From contig JAZQGH010000160.1 of NCBI GenBank assembly GCA_045539925.1, positions 58,484 to 122,483 on the forward strand: a DNA stretch of 64,000 nucleotides. Reading direction: 5' to 3'. The position numbers and the translations under genes were made by a program. Positions 1 through 7,998 of the stretch are shown piece after piece. Under the pieces are notes generated by a model, which did not search any database, was not told the origin of the DNA, and saw only the letters and a program-made list of their open reading frames with translations. This stretch comes from SFWF01 sp045539925 (GTDB lineage Bacteria; Bacillota; Clostridia; Oscillospirales; Acutalibacteraceae). Every line of letters begins with the position of its first letter. The first letter of the stretch is position 1.

Positions 1-668
1 ATGTTAAAAACAAATATATCAAGTTTTCTTTCGGCGGTTATTTTAGAGTTTTTCTGACGAAGAGAGCCTGCGGCAGCATTGCGGGGATTTTTAGCAGGTT
101 GCTCTCCCATAAGCTCCTGTCGGGCAACCAAATCTTCAAATGCTTTACGGGACATATAGACCTCACCGCGCACCTCTAAATCACCGCTAAATGGTATAGT
201 CTTAGGGATAGACTCTATCGTCAGTAGGTTTGCGGTAACATCCTCCCCCGTCTCACCGTCTCCGCGGGTAGAGCCGCGGACAAATCTGCCGTTTTGATAT
301 TCGAGAGATACGGAAAGCCCGTCAATTTTAGGCTCTACAGAATATTCTGTAGCCCCTACCGCCTCCCTGACCTTTTTATCAAAGCTATACAGCTCATCAA
401 AACTGAAAGCATCAAGCAGACTTTCCATTTTAACCGAATGCTTAACGGGAGTAAACAGCCTTGCAGCCGCTCCACCCACCTTTTGCGACGGAGAGTCTGC
501 CGACACAAGCTCGGGATATTCGGTCTCTATTGCCCGAAGCTCACGGCCAAGCATATCATACTCATAGTCTGATATTTCGGGCGAATCTTCGTTATAATAC
601 CTTTCGTTGTGGTAACGCAGAAGCTGAGTTAACTCTTCCACACGTTTTTTTGCGTCTTTAAATTCCAT
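1..668 (-). CDS. ligA: NAD-dependent DNA ligase, N-terminal part (cut by window edge)
   Basis: This is the N-terminal third of NAD+-dependent DNA ligase, which seals nicks at Okazaki fragments and during repair. The reading frame opens at an ATG at 666-668 and runs without a stop off the left edge, giving about 222 of the usual 650-700 residues. The first 70 residues match the Ia domain that binds NMN (pattern LLRYHNERYYNEDSPEISD). The adenylation motif VEPKIDGLS, with the nucleophilic lysine, is encoded near 320-345, and the RGDGETGEDVT and NPRNAAAGSLRQ segments of the nucleotidyltransferase domain follow. The yunB stop lies ten bases upstream of the start, so the two are probably co-transcribed. 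Confidence 0.96.
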   Translation of the reverse strand, partial: MEFKDAKKRVEELTQLLRYHNERYYNEDSPEISDYEYDMLGRELRAIETEYPELVSADSPSQKVGGAAARLFTPVKHSVKMESLLDAFSFDELYSFDKKVREAVGATEYSVEPKIDGLSVSLEYQNGRFVRGSTRGDGETGEDVTANLLTIESIPKTIPFSGDLEVRGEVYMSRKAFEDLVARQELMGEQPAKNPRNAAAGSLRQKNSKITAERKLDIFVFN

Positions 669-677
669 ATTTTACCT

Positions 678-1376
678 CTACTGCGATGCTTGTGCACCAA
701 AATCAAATATATCCTCCATAACCTCATCGGTTGCGTGACCGACGCTTGTAAAGGCATCGGGAACGGCACCGACTATCACGGTTTGTGCTACAATAAATTC
801 TGTTTTTGCGACTTGTTCTGTATTTTTCTCAAGCATTGCAAGATCACTTTCGAGATCTACCGTCAAAAGTATTTGGTGCAATACCTGATTTATACCTGCG
901 CTTTGAAAATTGCTTTTAAAATTACTTGCAACTGTAGTTGTTATATGTACTGTATACGAGAGTTTTGGCCATTTTGTGCTTGTGAAATACATTCCGAAGG
1001 CTGCTGACAAAGGAACTGAGAACTTTATTTCTTCATATTTTGCCATATCCTCGGCAATTTCGTCGCTGATTTTTGACTTAAGTCTATTAGCTGCAACCGA
1101 GTCTATTTCCACACTGGTGGCAAGTCCCTCCTCGTTGCGGCTGATTTTTGCAAGAGTATCGTAGGTTATCTTCATTTCTTCAAGCGCTCTCGAAGAGGCT
1201 CTGTTAGCACAGTTAATAACTGCAGTTTTAACAGCACTCTTTGCAAACACAACCGCCACATTTCTCAGCCTGAAATCAAGATAAACTGTAAACGATGCCG
1301 CTATAGTTGCAACAATTAAAATGAAAACTATTATCCGTTTAAATCTTAATTTTCGGTTTGTTCGAACACTTATCAA
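678..1376 (-). CDS. yunB: Sporulation protein YunB
   Basis: The 232-residue protein has one N-terminal membrane segment (about residues 12-32) followed by an extracytoplasmic domain. The pattern of the whole protein, including the R-LRNVAVVFAKSAVKTAVIN stretch after the anchor and the QTVIVGAVPDAF segment near the C-terminus, is that of YunB, a sigma-E-dependent membrane protein of Bacillus and Clostridia needed for efficient sporulation; its biochemical role is not known. The start is a TTG preceded by GGGAGGCGGTG. That ribosome binding site lies inside the terminator-like hairpin of the upstream gene. The gene is good evidence for a spore-forming Firmicute. Confidence 0.9.
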   Translation of the reverse strand: MISVRTNRKLRFKRIIVFILIVATIAASFTVYLDFRLRNVAVVFAKSAVKTAVINCANRASSRALEEMKITYDTLAKISRNEEGLATSVEIDSVAANRLKSKISDEIAEDMAKYEEIKFSVPLSAAFGMYFTSTKWPKLSYTVHITTTVASNFKSNFQSAGINQVLHQILLTVDLESDLAMLEKNTEQVAKTEFIVAQTVIVGAVPDAFTSVGHATDEVMEDIFDFGAQASQ

Positions 1377-1383
1377 AAAATCA

Positions 1384-1417
1384 CCGCCTCCCGCAATATA
1401 TATTACGAAAGGCGGTA
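1384..1417 (-). terminator. Hairpin terminator overlapping the yunB ribosome binding site
   Basis: Read on the minus strand, CCGCCT and AGGCGG pair around a partly pairing AT-rich centre, followed by TGATTTTTTG. It would end the cytidylate-kinase-like transcript. The 3' arm is also the yunB Shine-Dalgarno sequence, so read-through transcripts would have that site masked. Confidence 0.55.
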
Positions 1418-1431
1418 GAGTTTAGTGAAAA

Positions 1432-2055
1432 TTATTTGCAAATGGCTTTGGCTGCTTTTACTATAATCTCTGCCGCAACATCAGTTCCCATTCGGCTGTT
1501 GATACAGAGGTCATAAGCACTTCTGGCGCCCCAGCGTGTATCGGAATAATAGTTATGATATGCGGCACGTTTTTTATCGGCCCTTTTTATAACAGAAGCA
1601 GCAGCATCACGGGAGATGTTTTCGTGCTCACAAATACGGTCGATACGCTGCTCTAAATCTGCATGAACGAATACGGTAAGTGTGTTTTCTCTGCCCTTAA
1701 GTATAGATTCTGCACAGCGACCCACGATAACACAAGACTCACTCTCAGCTATTTCCTTTATAATCTTTGAGCAGTTGATAAACGCCTTGTCGGTTATGGG
1801 AAGGGTTGATGCTCCCGTATTTATTATGGGTGTTCCTGAAAAAGCACCTGAAGAAAGCGCATACAGGAAGCTGTTTACTGCCGTTTCATCTACCTCGTGA
1901 AGGACATCCTCACTCATACCGCTGTTTTTGGCAATAAGGGCAATAAGCTCTTTATCATACATTTTTATACCCAGTTTTTCGGCAACCTTGCAGGCAATCT
2001 CTCTGCCGCCGCTTCCGAATTCACGACCGATTGTTATTACTAAGTTATTGTTCAT
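1432..2055 (-). CDS. Cytidylate kinase-like family protein
   Basis: The protein has 207 residues. It opens with VITIGREFGSGGREIACKVAEKLG, a P-loop variant (GREFGSGG) typical of the 'cytidylate kinase-like' family (AAA_26) rather than true Cmk. It is a soluble P-loop NTPase-fold protein. In the family the phosphate acceptor is generally unproven, and many Clostridia carry several paralogues alongside a genuine cmk. The RADKKRAAYHNYYSD segment near residue 155 corresponds to the lid region. The ATG start has AGAGAGGTGACC upstream. It sits as a single gene between the histidinol-phosphatase and yunB on the same strand. The function is inferred from family only. Confidence 0.85.
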   Translation of the reverse strand: MNNNLVITIGREFGSGGREIACKVAEKLGIKMYDKELIALIAKNSGMSEDVLHEVDETAVNSFLYALSSGAFSGTPIINTGASTLPITDKAFINCSKIIKEIAESESCVIVGRCAESILKGRENTLTVFVHADLEQRIDRICEHENISRDAAASVIKRADKKRAAYHNYYSDTRWGARSAYDLCINSRMGTDVAAEIIVKAAKAICK

Positions 2056-2142
2056 AAGGTCACCTCTCTATTTATATACATTATTTTACCATAAATTATG
2101 ATTATTTTCAATTCGCAAATATCCCTAAATTTTAAATACTGT

Positions 2143-2916
2143 TTAGGGCAGTGTGACAATTTTGGGCCGCTCAACGAGAACAAGCCCGTAATCCGATACA
2201 ATTTCATCTGCTACGGCAATAGACTCTCCGTCAAATGCGGCAAGGGTGTTGTGGGCATCAAATCCATATATCGCCTTACAGCCTACTTCACCTGCGATTT
2301 TCCAAAACTCTCTAAAGGGATAAAAACGGTTGTCACGGATGCCATAAAAATTGATTTCAAGAGGAATGTCTTGCTCCTTTGCCGCTAAGCACAGACGGGT
2401 CATTTCTGCTCTGTAGACATCCATATCAGAAACAGCCCTTATCATATCAGGATGGCACACATAGGTGAACACGCCTGTTCTGATACCCTCGACAACACAA
2501 TCTACATATTCAATAAGCTGATGCATAGGTTTTTCGGTTATAGATGTTCCGACGCCGTTTGGATGCTCGTTACCCGTATAATGCTGACCGAGTATAAGAT
2601 ATTCTGCCCCCAGTTCTCTTACGGTATTATACATATCACTGAAATATAGCGGATAGTATTCCATTTCAAAGCCGATATAAATTTCTATTTTATCCTTATA
2701 TTTTTCACGCAAGTTGTTCAAGGTATCGAAATAATCCTGTGCTTTTTCCATAGGCAAACGATAGCTCGACTGATAACCGTCAGGGAAAATGAATGGTGCG
2801 TGTTCAGAAAATCCCATAACCTGTATTCCATTTTCTATGGCGCGCAGAATATATTCCTCTTCCGTTCCCGTTGCGTGACTGCAACGGTAGGTATGGGTAT
2901 GAAGATTAGTTATCAT
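2143..2916 (-). CDS. PHP-domain histidinol-phosphatase
   Basis: The protein belongs to the PHP phosphoesterase superfamily, HisJ-like branch, which dephosphorylates histidinol phosphate in histidine biosynthesis. Metal-binding signatures are visible: NLHTHTYRCSH at the N-terminus, GFSEHAPF near residue 40, GFEMEYY near 100, LGQHY near 125, YVCHPDM near 170 and a final GFDAHN near 225. The ATG at 2914-2916 puts the THTH motif about five residues from the start as usual. A GTG twelve bases upstream is possible, but GAGGAG almost abuts it. The start overlaps the end of the MATE gene, suggesting translational coupling. No other his genes are nearby, so a related phosphatase role is possible. Confidence 0.85.
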   Translation of the reverse strand: MITNLHTHTYRCSHATGTEEEYILRAIENGIQVMGFSEHAPFIFPDGYQSSYRLPMEKAQDYFDTLNNLREKYKDKIEIYIGFEMEYYPLYFSDMYNTVRELGAEYLILGQHYTGNEHPNGVGTSITEKPMHQLIEYVDCVVEGIRTGVFTYVCHPDMIRAVSDMDVYRAEMTRLCLAAKEQDIPLEINFYGIRDNRFYPFREFWKIAGEVGCKAIYGFDAHNTLAAFDGESIAVADEIVSDYGLVLVERPKIVTLP

Positions 2917-4303
2917 TACTTTTTTCACTCTCCTCTAACCGCTGCTTGATTTTTTTAGATACTACCACCTTATATACTACATACTGTATAATAAAGGTTA
3001 GTGTCCATGAGATAATATAGGAGATCCAAAGACTTTCGGGTGTGTGGTATGCCGGAATTTGAAATATAGTATATATCCATACCACACGGAATACGCAAAC
3101 ACCGAATACAGATGCAAACATCGGGAAAATAGATTGTCCCATTCCGCGGAGAAGACCTGTTGTTACGTCCATAATTCCGCCGAGGAAATAAGGCAAACAC
3201 ATACAGACCATTCTGATATACCCCCACTCGATAGCTTCAGGCGAGTCGGAAATATAAATGCCGAGAAGAGGTTTTGAAAAATAGGTCATAACAACACCGA
3301 CAACTATAGCCAGTATTGCAGTTGAAAGCAGTGAAATAGTTCCGATTTTTCTTACACGGTCATATTTGTTCGCACCTATATTCTGACCTGCAAAATTCAT
3401 TGCGGTCTGCTTAAATCCTTCGTTTGTCATAAAGGCAAAGTTCTGTATGTTTGATGCGGCTGCATTACCTGCAACTACTCCAACATATACCGCATCAAGG
3501 GCATTTATTGAAGACTGTATTATAACATTTGAAATGGAGAAAAGACTTGACTGAATTCCTGCAGGGATACCCATACGAAAGATGCGTTTAAGGGGTTCTG
3601 AGTAAAAACGAAGTTTTTTAAGCTCCAGCTTACAGGCATCTGTGCGCTTCATAAGAGCATAAATTACCAAGACTGCAGAAATACAGTGGGCAATAACGGT
3701 TGCCAATGCTACGCCAGCAACATCCATATGAAGCACCAGTACGAAAACTAAATTGAGAAGCACATTTATAATTCCCGCAAAGACAAGATAATAAAGCGGA
3801 CGTTTGGAGTCGCCTGCTGCACGAAGTATGGATGCTCCGAAATTATAGACCATATTAGGCATCATACCTGCAAAAATTATCTGCATATATACGGTAGAAA
3901 GACCGAGAATGTTATCGGGAGTAGACATCATAACAAGCAATGGCTCTGCAAAAAGAACGCCTATAACGGAAATTATTGCGCCTCCTACAGCCGCCAGCGG
4001 AATTATTGTGTGCACCGCCTTATGCACACCTAATGTATGTCCTGCGCCCAATGCGTGGGCAACCGTTACTCCGCTTCCTGCAGAACAACCTATGAAAAAA
4101 TTCACAATCAATCCTGATATAGAGGCCGTACAACCCACCGCCGCGACAGCGTTACTTCCCGACTGACCGAACTGACCAACAATTACAAGGTCTGCAGCAT
4201 TGAAGAAAAGCTGTAAAATTCCGGTAAGGATTATCGGAATGGTGTAAAGCATCATCTTGCCAAACAGCGGACCTTCGGTCATACTTGGATTATGCTTATG
4301 CAT
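2906..4303 (-). CDS. MATE family efflux transporter
   Basis: This 465-residue polytopic membrane protein has about twelve hydrophobic helices arranged as two repeats. It fits the MATE family, Na+ or H+ driven exporters of cationic drugs and metabolites. The N-terminal MTEGPLFGKMMLYTIP, the ADLVIVGQFG segment in the first helices, and the SILRAAGDSKRPLYYL loop near residue 165 are family hallmarks. The start ATG follows GGAGGCGAGAAA. The gene overlaps the downstream phosphatase, so both share a transcript. The substrate cannot be inferred. Confidence 0.92.
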   Translation of the reverse strand: MHKHNPSMTEGPLFGKMMLYTIPIILTGILQLFFNAADLVIVGQFGQSGSNAVAAVGCTASISGLIVNFFIGCSAGSGVTVAHALGAGHTLGVHKAVHTIIPLAAVGGAIISVIGVLFAEPLLVMMSTPDNILGLSTVYMQIIFAGMMPNMVYNFGASILRAAGDSKRPLYYLVFAGIINVLLNLVFVLVLHMDVAGVALATVIAHCISAVLVIYALMKRTDACKLELKKLRFYSEPLKRIFRMGIPAGIQSSLFSISNVIIQSSINALDAVYVGVVAGNAAASNIQNFAFMTNEGFKQTAMNFAGQNIGANKYDRVRKIGTISLLSTAILAIVVGVVMTYFSKPLLGIYISDSPEAIEWGYIRMVCMCLPYFLGGIMDVTTGLLRGMGQSIFPMFASVFGVCVFRVVWIYTIFQIPAYHTPESLWISYIISWTLTFIIQYVVYKVVVSKKIKQRLEESEKSNDN

Positions 4304-4360
4304 TTTCTCGCCTCCAAAATTATTATATATTTATTATATATCTTTAATTTTTAAATGCAA

Positions 4361-4400
4361 TAGAAAAAGCACGAAAAAACAAGAGTTTTTTCGTGCTTTG
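4361..4400 (-). terminator. Intrinsic terminator of the amino-acid symporter gene
   Basis: A perfect 15-bp stem (AAAGCACGAAAAAAC at 4366-4380 with its complement at 4385-4399) and a four-base loop are followed on the minus strand by TTTTTCTATT. It lies just after the symporter stop codon. Confidence 0.9.
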
Positions 4401-4405
4401 AGGCT

Positions 4406-5842
4406 TTATTTTGCTTTTTTCATTTCTACGGCTGCGCCGGGTTTCTGACGGATAAAATAGTCTTTTGTTTCCTTAGCTACTACTCCGCTTAACGCAAACA
4501 GGGCGATAAGGTTAGGCAGCGCCATAAGTCCGTTAAAGATATCTGCCATGGTCCATACAGCCGAGAGGGTCATATACGGACCTGCAAATACACAAACTAT
4601 ATACGCCCAACGGAATATCTGAACAGCCCACTTTTTACCGCCTGTGAGATATTCGAGACAACGTTCGCTGTAATAATCCCAACCGAGAATTGTGGTAAAT
4701 GCAAAGAATACAAGAGATATCATAAGCATAAAAGAGGTTACGCTTTGCGGAAGGAAGGGTAATCCCAAATTGAAGGCACGCATTGTAACCTCAACACCGT
4801 CGAGGCCTACATTCCATGAGCCTGTCATAACTACGGTAAGACCTGTAAGGGTGCAAACGATGATAGTATCGATAAATGTACCTGTCATAGTTACAAGACC
4901 CTGACGCGCAGGTTCTTTGGTCTGAGCGGCGGCTGATGCGATGGGCGCAGATCCGAGGCCTGCTTCGTTTGAAAAAATACCACGGGCAATACCCTTCTGC
5001 ATTGCGACTACAATTGCACCGAGTGCACCTCCTGTAACAGCCCTAAGACCAAAAGCACTTCTAACGATTTCAGCAACAGCCTCAGGAATCTTAGTTATAT
5101 TACAAAATACGATAGCAAGACAGAAAACAATGTAGAGCACTGCCATAAAGGGAACAACAATTTCCGACACCTTGGAAATACGTTTGATTCCGCCGATAAT
5201 AACAAGGGCTGCGCAAACGGTAATAATAATACCTCCTATAACGACCGCCCAGCTATAATTGTTCCCAAAAAGGGAAAAGGCAATGTTTTGATCATTTGGG
5301 TCAAAAAAGTTTTTAATAGCCGCAGTAACACTTTGAACCTGAGTAAAGGTGCCGATTCCAAAAAGTCCTGCACCTACTCCGAAGGCGGCAAAAAAGCAAG
5401 CGAGCCACTTCCATTTTTTACCCATACCACGTTCTATATAGTAGAAAGGTCCGCCAAGTGCATGGCCCTTATCGTCGATAATACGGTATTTTACTGCGAG
5501 AAGACCCTCTGCATATTTAGTTGCCATTCCAAAGAAAGCAGCAACTATCATCCAGAAAAGTGCTCCCGGTCCGCCTGCTACAATAGCAGTGGCAACACCT
5601 ACAATGTTACCTGTGCCGATGGTAGCAGAAAGTGCCGTACAGAGTGCCCCGAAAGAGGAAACTTCTCCGACACCGTCTTCTTCATTTTTAAACATAAGTT
5701 TAAGTGCCTTTGGCAGGTGAAACACCTGTAAAAGTTTTACTCGACAGGTAAGGAAAATACCTGCTACAAGAATGAGGACGATTAGCGGTACGCCCCAGAC
5801 CAGGTCGTCGATCTTAACTAAGATCTCTTCAAATTTTGCCAT
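4406..5842 (-). CDS. Sodium:alanine/glycine symporter (AGCS family)
   Basis: This 478-residue protein with about eleven membrane helices belongs to the alanine/glycine:cation symporter family (AlsT/DagA/AgcS type), which imports small amino acids with Na+. The family signature IFSNEAGLGSAPIASAA lies near residue 290, and the ATIGTGNIVGVATA unwound-helix motif near residue 75. The ATG follows AAGGAGAG. The leader carries a glycine riboswitch and a terminator, so the transported amino acid is most likely glycine. An intrinsic terminator follows directly, making this a single-gene unit. Confidence 0.94.
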   Translation of the reverse strand: MAKFEEILVKIDDLVWGVPLIVLILVAGIFLTCRVKLLQVFHLPKALKLMFKNEEDGVGEVSSFGALCTALSATIGTGNIVGVATAIVAGGPGALFWMIVAAFFGMATKYAEGLLAVKYRIIDDKGHALGGPFYYIERGMGKKWKWLACFFAAFGVGAGLFGIGTFTQVQSVTAAIKNFFDPNDQNIAFSLFGNNYSWAVVIGGIIITVCAALVIIGGIKRISKVSEIVVPFMAVLYIVFCLAIVFCNITKIPEAVAEIVRSAFGLRAVTGGALGAIVVAMQKGIARGIFSNEAGLGSAPIASAAAQTKEPARQGLVTMTGTFIDTIIVCTLTGLTVVMTGSWNVGLDGVEVTMRAFNLGLPFLPQSVTSFMLMISLVFFAFTTILGWDYYSERCLEYLTGGKKWAVQIFRWAYIVCVFAGPYMTLSAVWTMADIFNGLMALPNLIALFALSGVVAKETKDYFIRQKPGAAVEMKKAK

Positions 5843-5861
5843 TTTATATTTCTCTCCTTAT

Positions 5862-5898
5862 TGAAAAAATAAAAAGCCAAAACATAAAGTTTTGACTT
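5862..5898 (-). terminator. Riboswitch expression-platform terminator
   Basis: On the minus strand AAGTCAAAAC (5889-5898) pairs with GTTTTGGCTT (5874-5883) around a five-base loop, followed by TTTATTTTTT. It lies between the glycine aptamer and the symporter start, so it is the likely glycine-dependent on/off element. Confidence 0.8.
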
Positions 5899-5921
5899 CA
5901 GAGAGTATAAGTACAAGTTTT

Positions 5922-6022
5922 TATCCCTGTCCTTTTGCCTGAGAGATTGGAAGAAAGCTTCCTTACACCTTCGGCGCCCGTTTCGACTCAACGGGACTCT
6001 CCAGAGTGTTGTTACACACAAC
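5922..6022 (-). ncRNA. Glycine riboswitch aptamer
   Basis: Read on the minus strand the leader contains the conserved glycine aptamer blocks: CTCTGGAGAG, then GGGCGCCGAAGG, then CAATCTCTCAGGCAAAAGGA and CAG. These are the J1/2, P3 and P1 signatures of the Firmicute glycine riboswitch. Only one complete aptamer is evident before the terminator hairpin, so this is a singlet form, possibly with a ghost helix, rather than a tandem pair. Known singlets occur upstream of Na+:alanine/glycine symporters or gcv genes. The direction of regulation (on or off) cannot be settled by reading alone. Confidence 0.92.
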
Positions 6023-6183
6023 ATATGTGAGTATACCACAAACATAGACATAAAGCAACATTTTTTTATAATTTTTTTGAATTTGTTTGTTGGCTTTTCT
6101 TACCTATTATTAAATAAATATTGCTTTTTTCAGTCTCAAATATTATACTATATAATTGGTATAACAAATTAGGGCGTGTTTTA

Positions 6184-6876
6184 ATGAGCGACACATTCAG
6201 CGTTAAAAAAATCGCAGTTGTAAAAGGCGGATTTTCTGACAAGTTCGGCATTCCGAGGCAAAGCGGTTTGTGTAATTCGGTAAAGTCTCAGGTGATTTTC
6301 GAGCCTGATTACAGGGTTCCCGAGGCCGTTCGAGGACTTGAAGGTTTTTCGCACATATGGCTTATATGGCAATTCAGCGAAGCAGTGCGTGATGATTGGT
6401 CTCCTACGGTACGCCCTCCGAGACTTGGTGGAAATAAACGAATCGGCGTTTTTGCCACCCGTTCGCCATTTAGACCTAATCCTTTAGGACTGTCCTGCGT
6501 AAAGCTTGAAAAAATTGAGCATCACGCAGAGCTTGGCCCTATACTTCATATATCGGGAGCCGATCTTTTAAACGACACTCCCATTTATGATATTAAGCCT
6601 TACATCCCCTATGCAGACTGCAAGACCGAAGCTTCAGACGGTTTTCTTGCTGACAACGCAAAAAGAACACTAACAGTTTCTTTTTCGGATGGTGCTGCTG
6701 AAGACATCTCGCAGGACCTTATAAACTGCATCACCGAGATAATAACCGAGGACCCGAGACCCGCTTATCAGAACGACCCCGAAAGGGTATACAAAATGAG
6801 TTATTCGGGTTACTCTGTTTCCTTTTTCGTAACCGACGGTCACGCTACTGTGACAGAAATATCTGAGGAGAAATAA
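6184..6876 (+). CDS. trmO: tRNA (N6-threonylcarbamoyladenosine37-N6)-methyltransferase TrmO
   Basis: The protein fits TrmO (TsaA/YaeB/VirR family), which methylates t6A37 of certain tRNAs using S-adenosylmethionine. The signature segments are GFSHIWLIWQF near residue 60, GVFATRSPFRPNPLGLS near 100 and the P-YD-KPYIPYAD block near 140, with a C-terminal DPRPAYQ segment. The ATG at 6184 is chosen because the family begins at about this point; upstream in-frame codons would add an AT-rich non-homologous leader. It overlaps the next gene by one base (TAATG). Confidence 0.92.
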   Translation: MSDTFSVKKIAVVKGGFSDKFGIPRQSGLCNSVKSQVIFEPDYRVPEAVRGLEGFSHIWLIWQFSEAVRDDWSPTVRPPRLGGNKRIGVFATRSPFRPNPLGLSCVKLEKIEHHAELGPILHISGADLLNDTPIYDIKPYIPYADCKTEASDGFLADNAKRTLTVSFSDGAAEDISQDLINCITEIITEDPRPAYQNDPERVYKMSYSGYSVSFFVTDGHATVTEISEEK

Positions 6877-7436
6877 TGAAAGAACTTCTGACACTTTTCG
6901 GTCTGTTTTTTAAAATAGGCATTATGACATTTGGCGGCGGATATGCAATGCTGCCCATGCTTGAGCGGGAGCTTGTGACAAAGCGAAACTATGTTTCCAT
7001 GGAGGAAATAATGGACTACTTCGCAGTAGGTCAGTGCACTCCGGGAATTATTGCGGTAAACACCGCAACCTTTATCGGTTTTAAGCGCAAAAGGCTCCTT
7101 GGCGGTGTTTTTGCGACGCTGGGAGTTATTACACCCTCTGTTATAATCATCACCCTTTTGGCGTCGGTTTTGCAGCTTGTTGCTGGACACGAAATAACTC
7201 AGAACGCATTTGCAGGCATCAGCGTTGCGGTCTGTGCGCTTATCGTTCAAGCCATTTTAAAACTTATGAAGTCGGGAATCAAGGATGCACTTACCTTAGG
7301 CATTGCTCTTGCCGCCTTTATCGTTTGCTTCTCTTTTGATGTCTCTCCCATACTTGTTATCATTGTATCTGCCGTTATAGGCGTTATCGCCAAGGCGATT
7401 ATTGAAAAAATCGGCAAAAAGGAGGCAAATAAGTGA
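6876..7436 (+). CDS. chrA: Chromate transporter, first half (CHR family, short chain)
   Basis: The 186-residue protein carries one CHR domain with five to six predicted helices. The N-terminal F-KIGIMTFGGGYAMLPMLE motif and CTPGIIAVNTATFIGF correspond to the CHR signature. Short-chain CHR proteins occur as tandem gene pairs forming the equivalent of the long ChrA exporter. This gene overlaps trmO by one base and its partner by four. Substrate (chromate or another oxyanion) is inferred from family only. Confidence 0.9.
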   Translation: MKELLTLFGLFFKIGIMTFGGGYAMLPMLERELVTKRNYVSMEEIMDYFAVGQCTPGIIAVNTATFIGFKRKRLLGGVFATLGVITPSVIIITLLASVLQLVAGHEITQNAFAGISVAVCALIVQAILKLMKSGIKDALTLGIALAAFIVCFSFDVSPILVIIVSAVIGVIAKAIIEKIGKKEANK

Positions 7437-7984
7437 TTTATTTACTTCTTTTTTGGGAATTTTTTAAAACCGGTCTTTTCTCGATAGGCGGAGGACTTGC
7501 CACTATTCCTTTCCTTATGGAAATGTCGGATAAATACGGTTGGTTCACTTCCGAACAGCTTTTTAATATGATTGCCGTATCCGAATCCACACCAGGTCCT
7601 ATCGGCATAAATATGGCAACCTATGTGGGCTTTACTACCTGCGGAATATCGGGTGCACTTGTTGCTACGACAGCACTTGTGCTGCCAAGTCTTGTAATTA
7701 TTATGATAATAGCAGGATTTCTTGAAAAGTTCCGCGAAAACCGTCTGGTAAAGGACGCCTTTTACTGTCTGCGCCCCGCAGTTATCGGTATGCTGTGCGT
7801 TGCTCTCACCTCTATGGTATCTCCCCTACTTATAAACTTTGCAGGTTCTGGATTTTTTGAGGTATTCAACCTTAAGGCTCTTCTTCTTTTTGGACTTCTT
7901 CTGTTTGGAATTCTTAAATTCAAAAAACATCCCATCGTCTATATCGCAATCGGTGCGGTAGTGGGAATTATCTTTAAATTTTAA
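7433..7984 (+). CDS. Chromate transporter, second half (CHR family, short chain)
   Basis: This is the second 183-residue CHR half, starting at a GTG that overlaps the preceding TGA. It repeats the signature in the form FFKTGLFSIGGGLATIPFL and ESTPGPIGINMATYVGF. The pair is expected to insert in opposite orientations and to function together, as shown for paired short CHR proteins in Bacillus. There is no regulator beside it. Confidence 0.9.
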   Translation: MIYLLLFWEFFKTGLFSIGGGLATIPFLMEMSDKYGWFTSEQLFNMIAVSESTPGPIGINMATYVGFTTCGISGALVATTALVLPSLVIIMIIAGFLEKFRENRLVKDAFYCLRPAVIGMLCVALTSMVSPLLINFAGSGFFEVFNLKALLLFGLLLFGILKFKKHPIVYIAIGAVVGIIFKF

Positions 7985-7998
7985 CGGTAGGTAAACTA

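Noticed and set aside
6121..6183. 21-residue N-terminal extension of TrmO
   Set aside because: It would encode an AT-rich leader unlike any TrmO; the family starts at the ATG at 6184.
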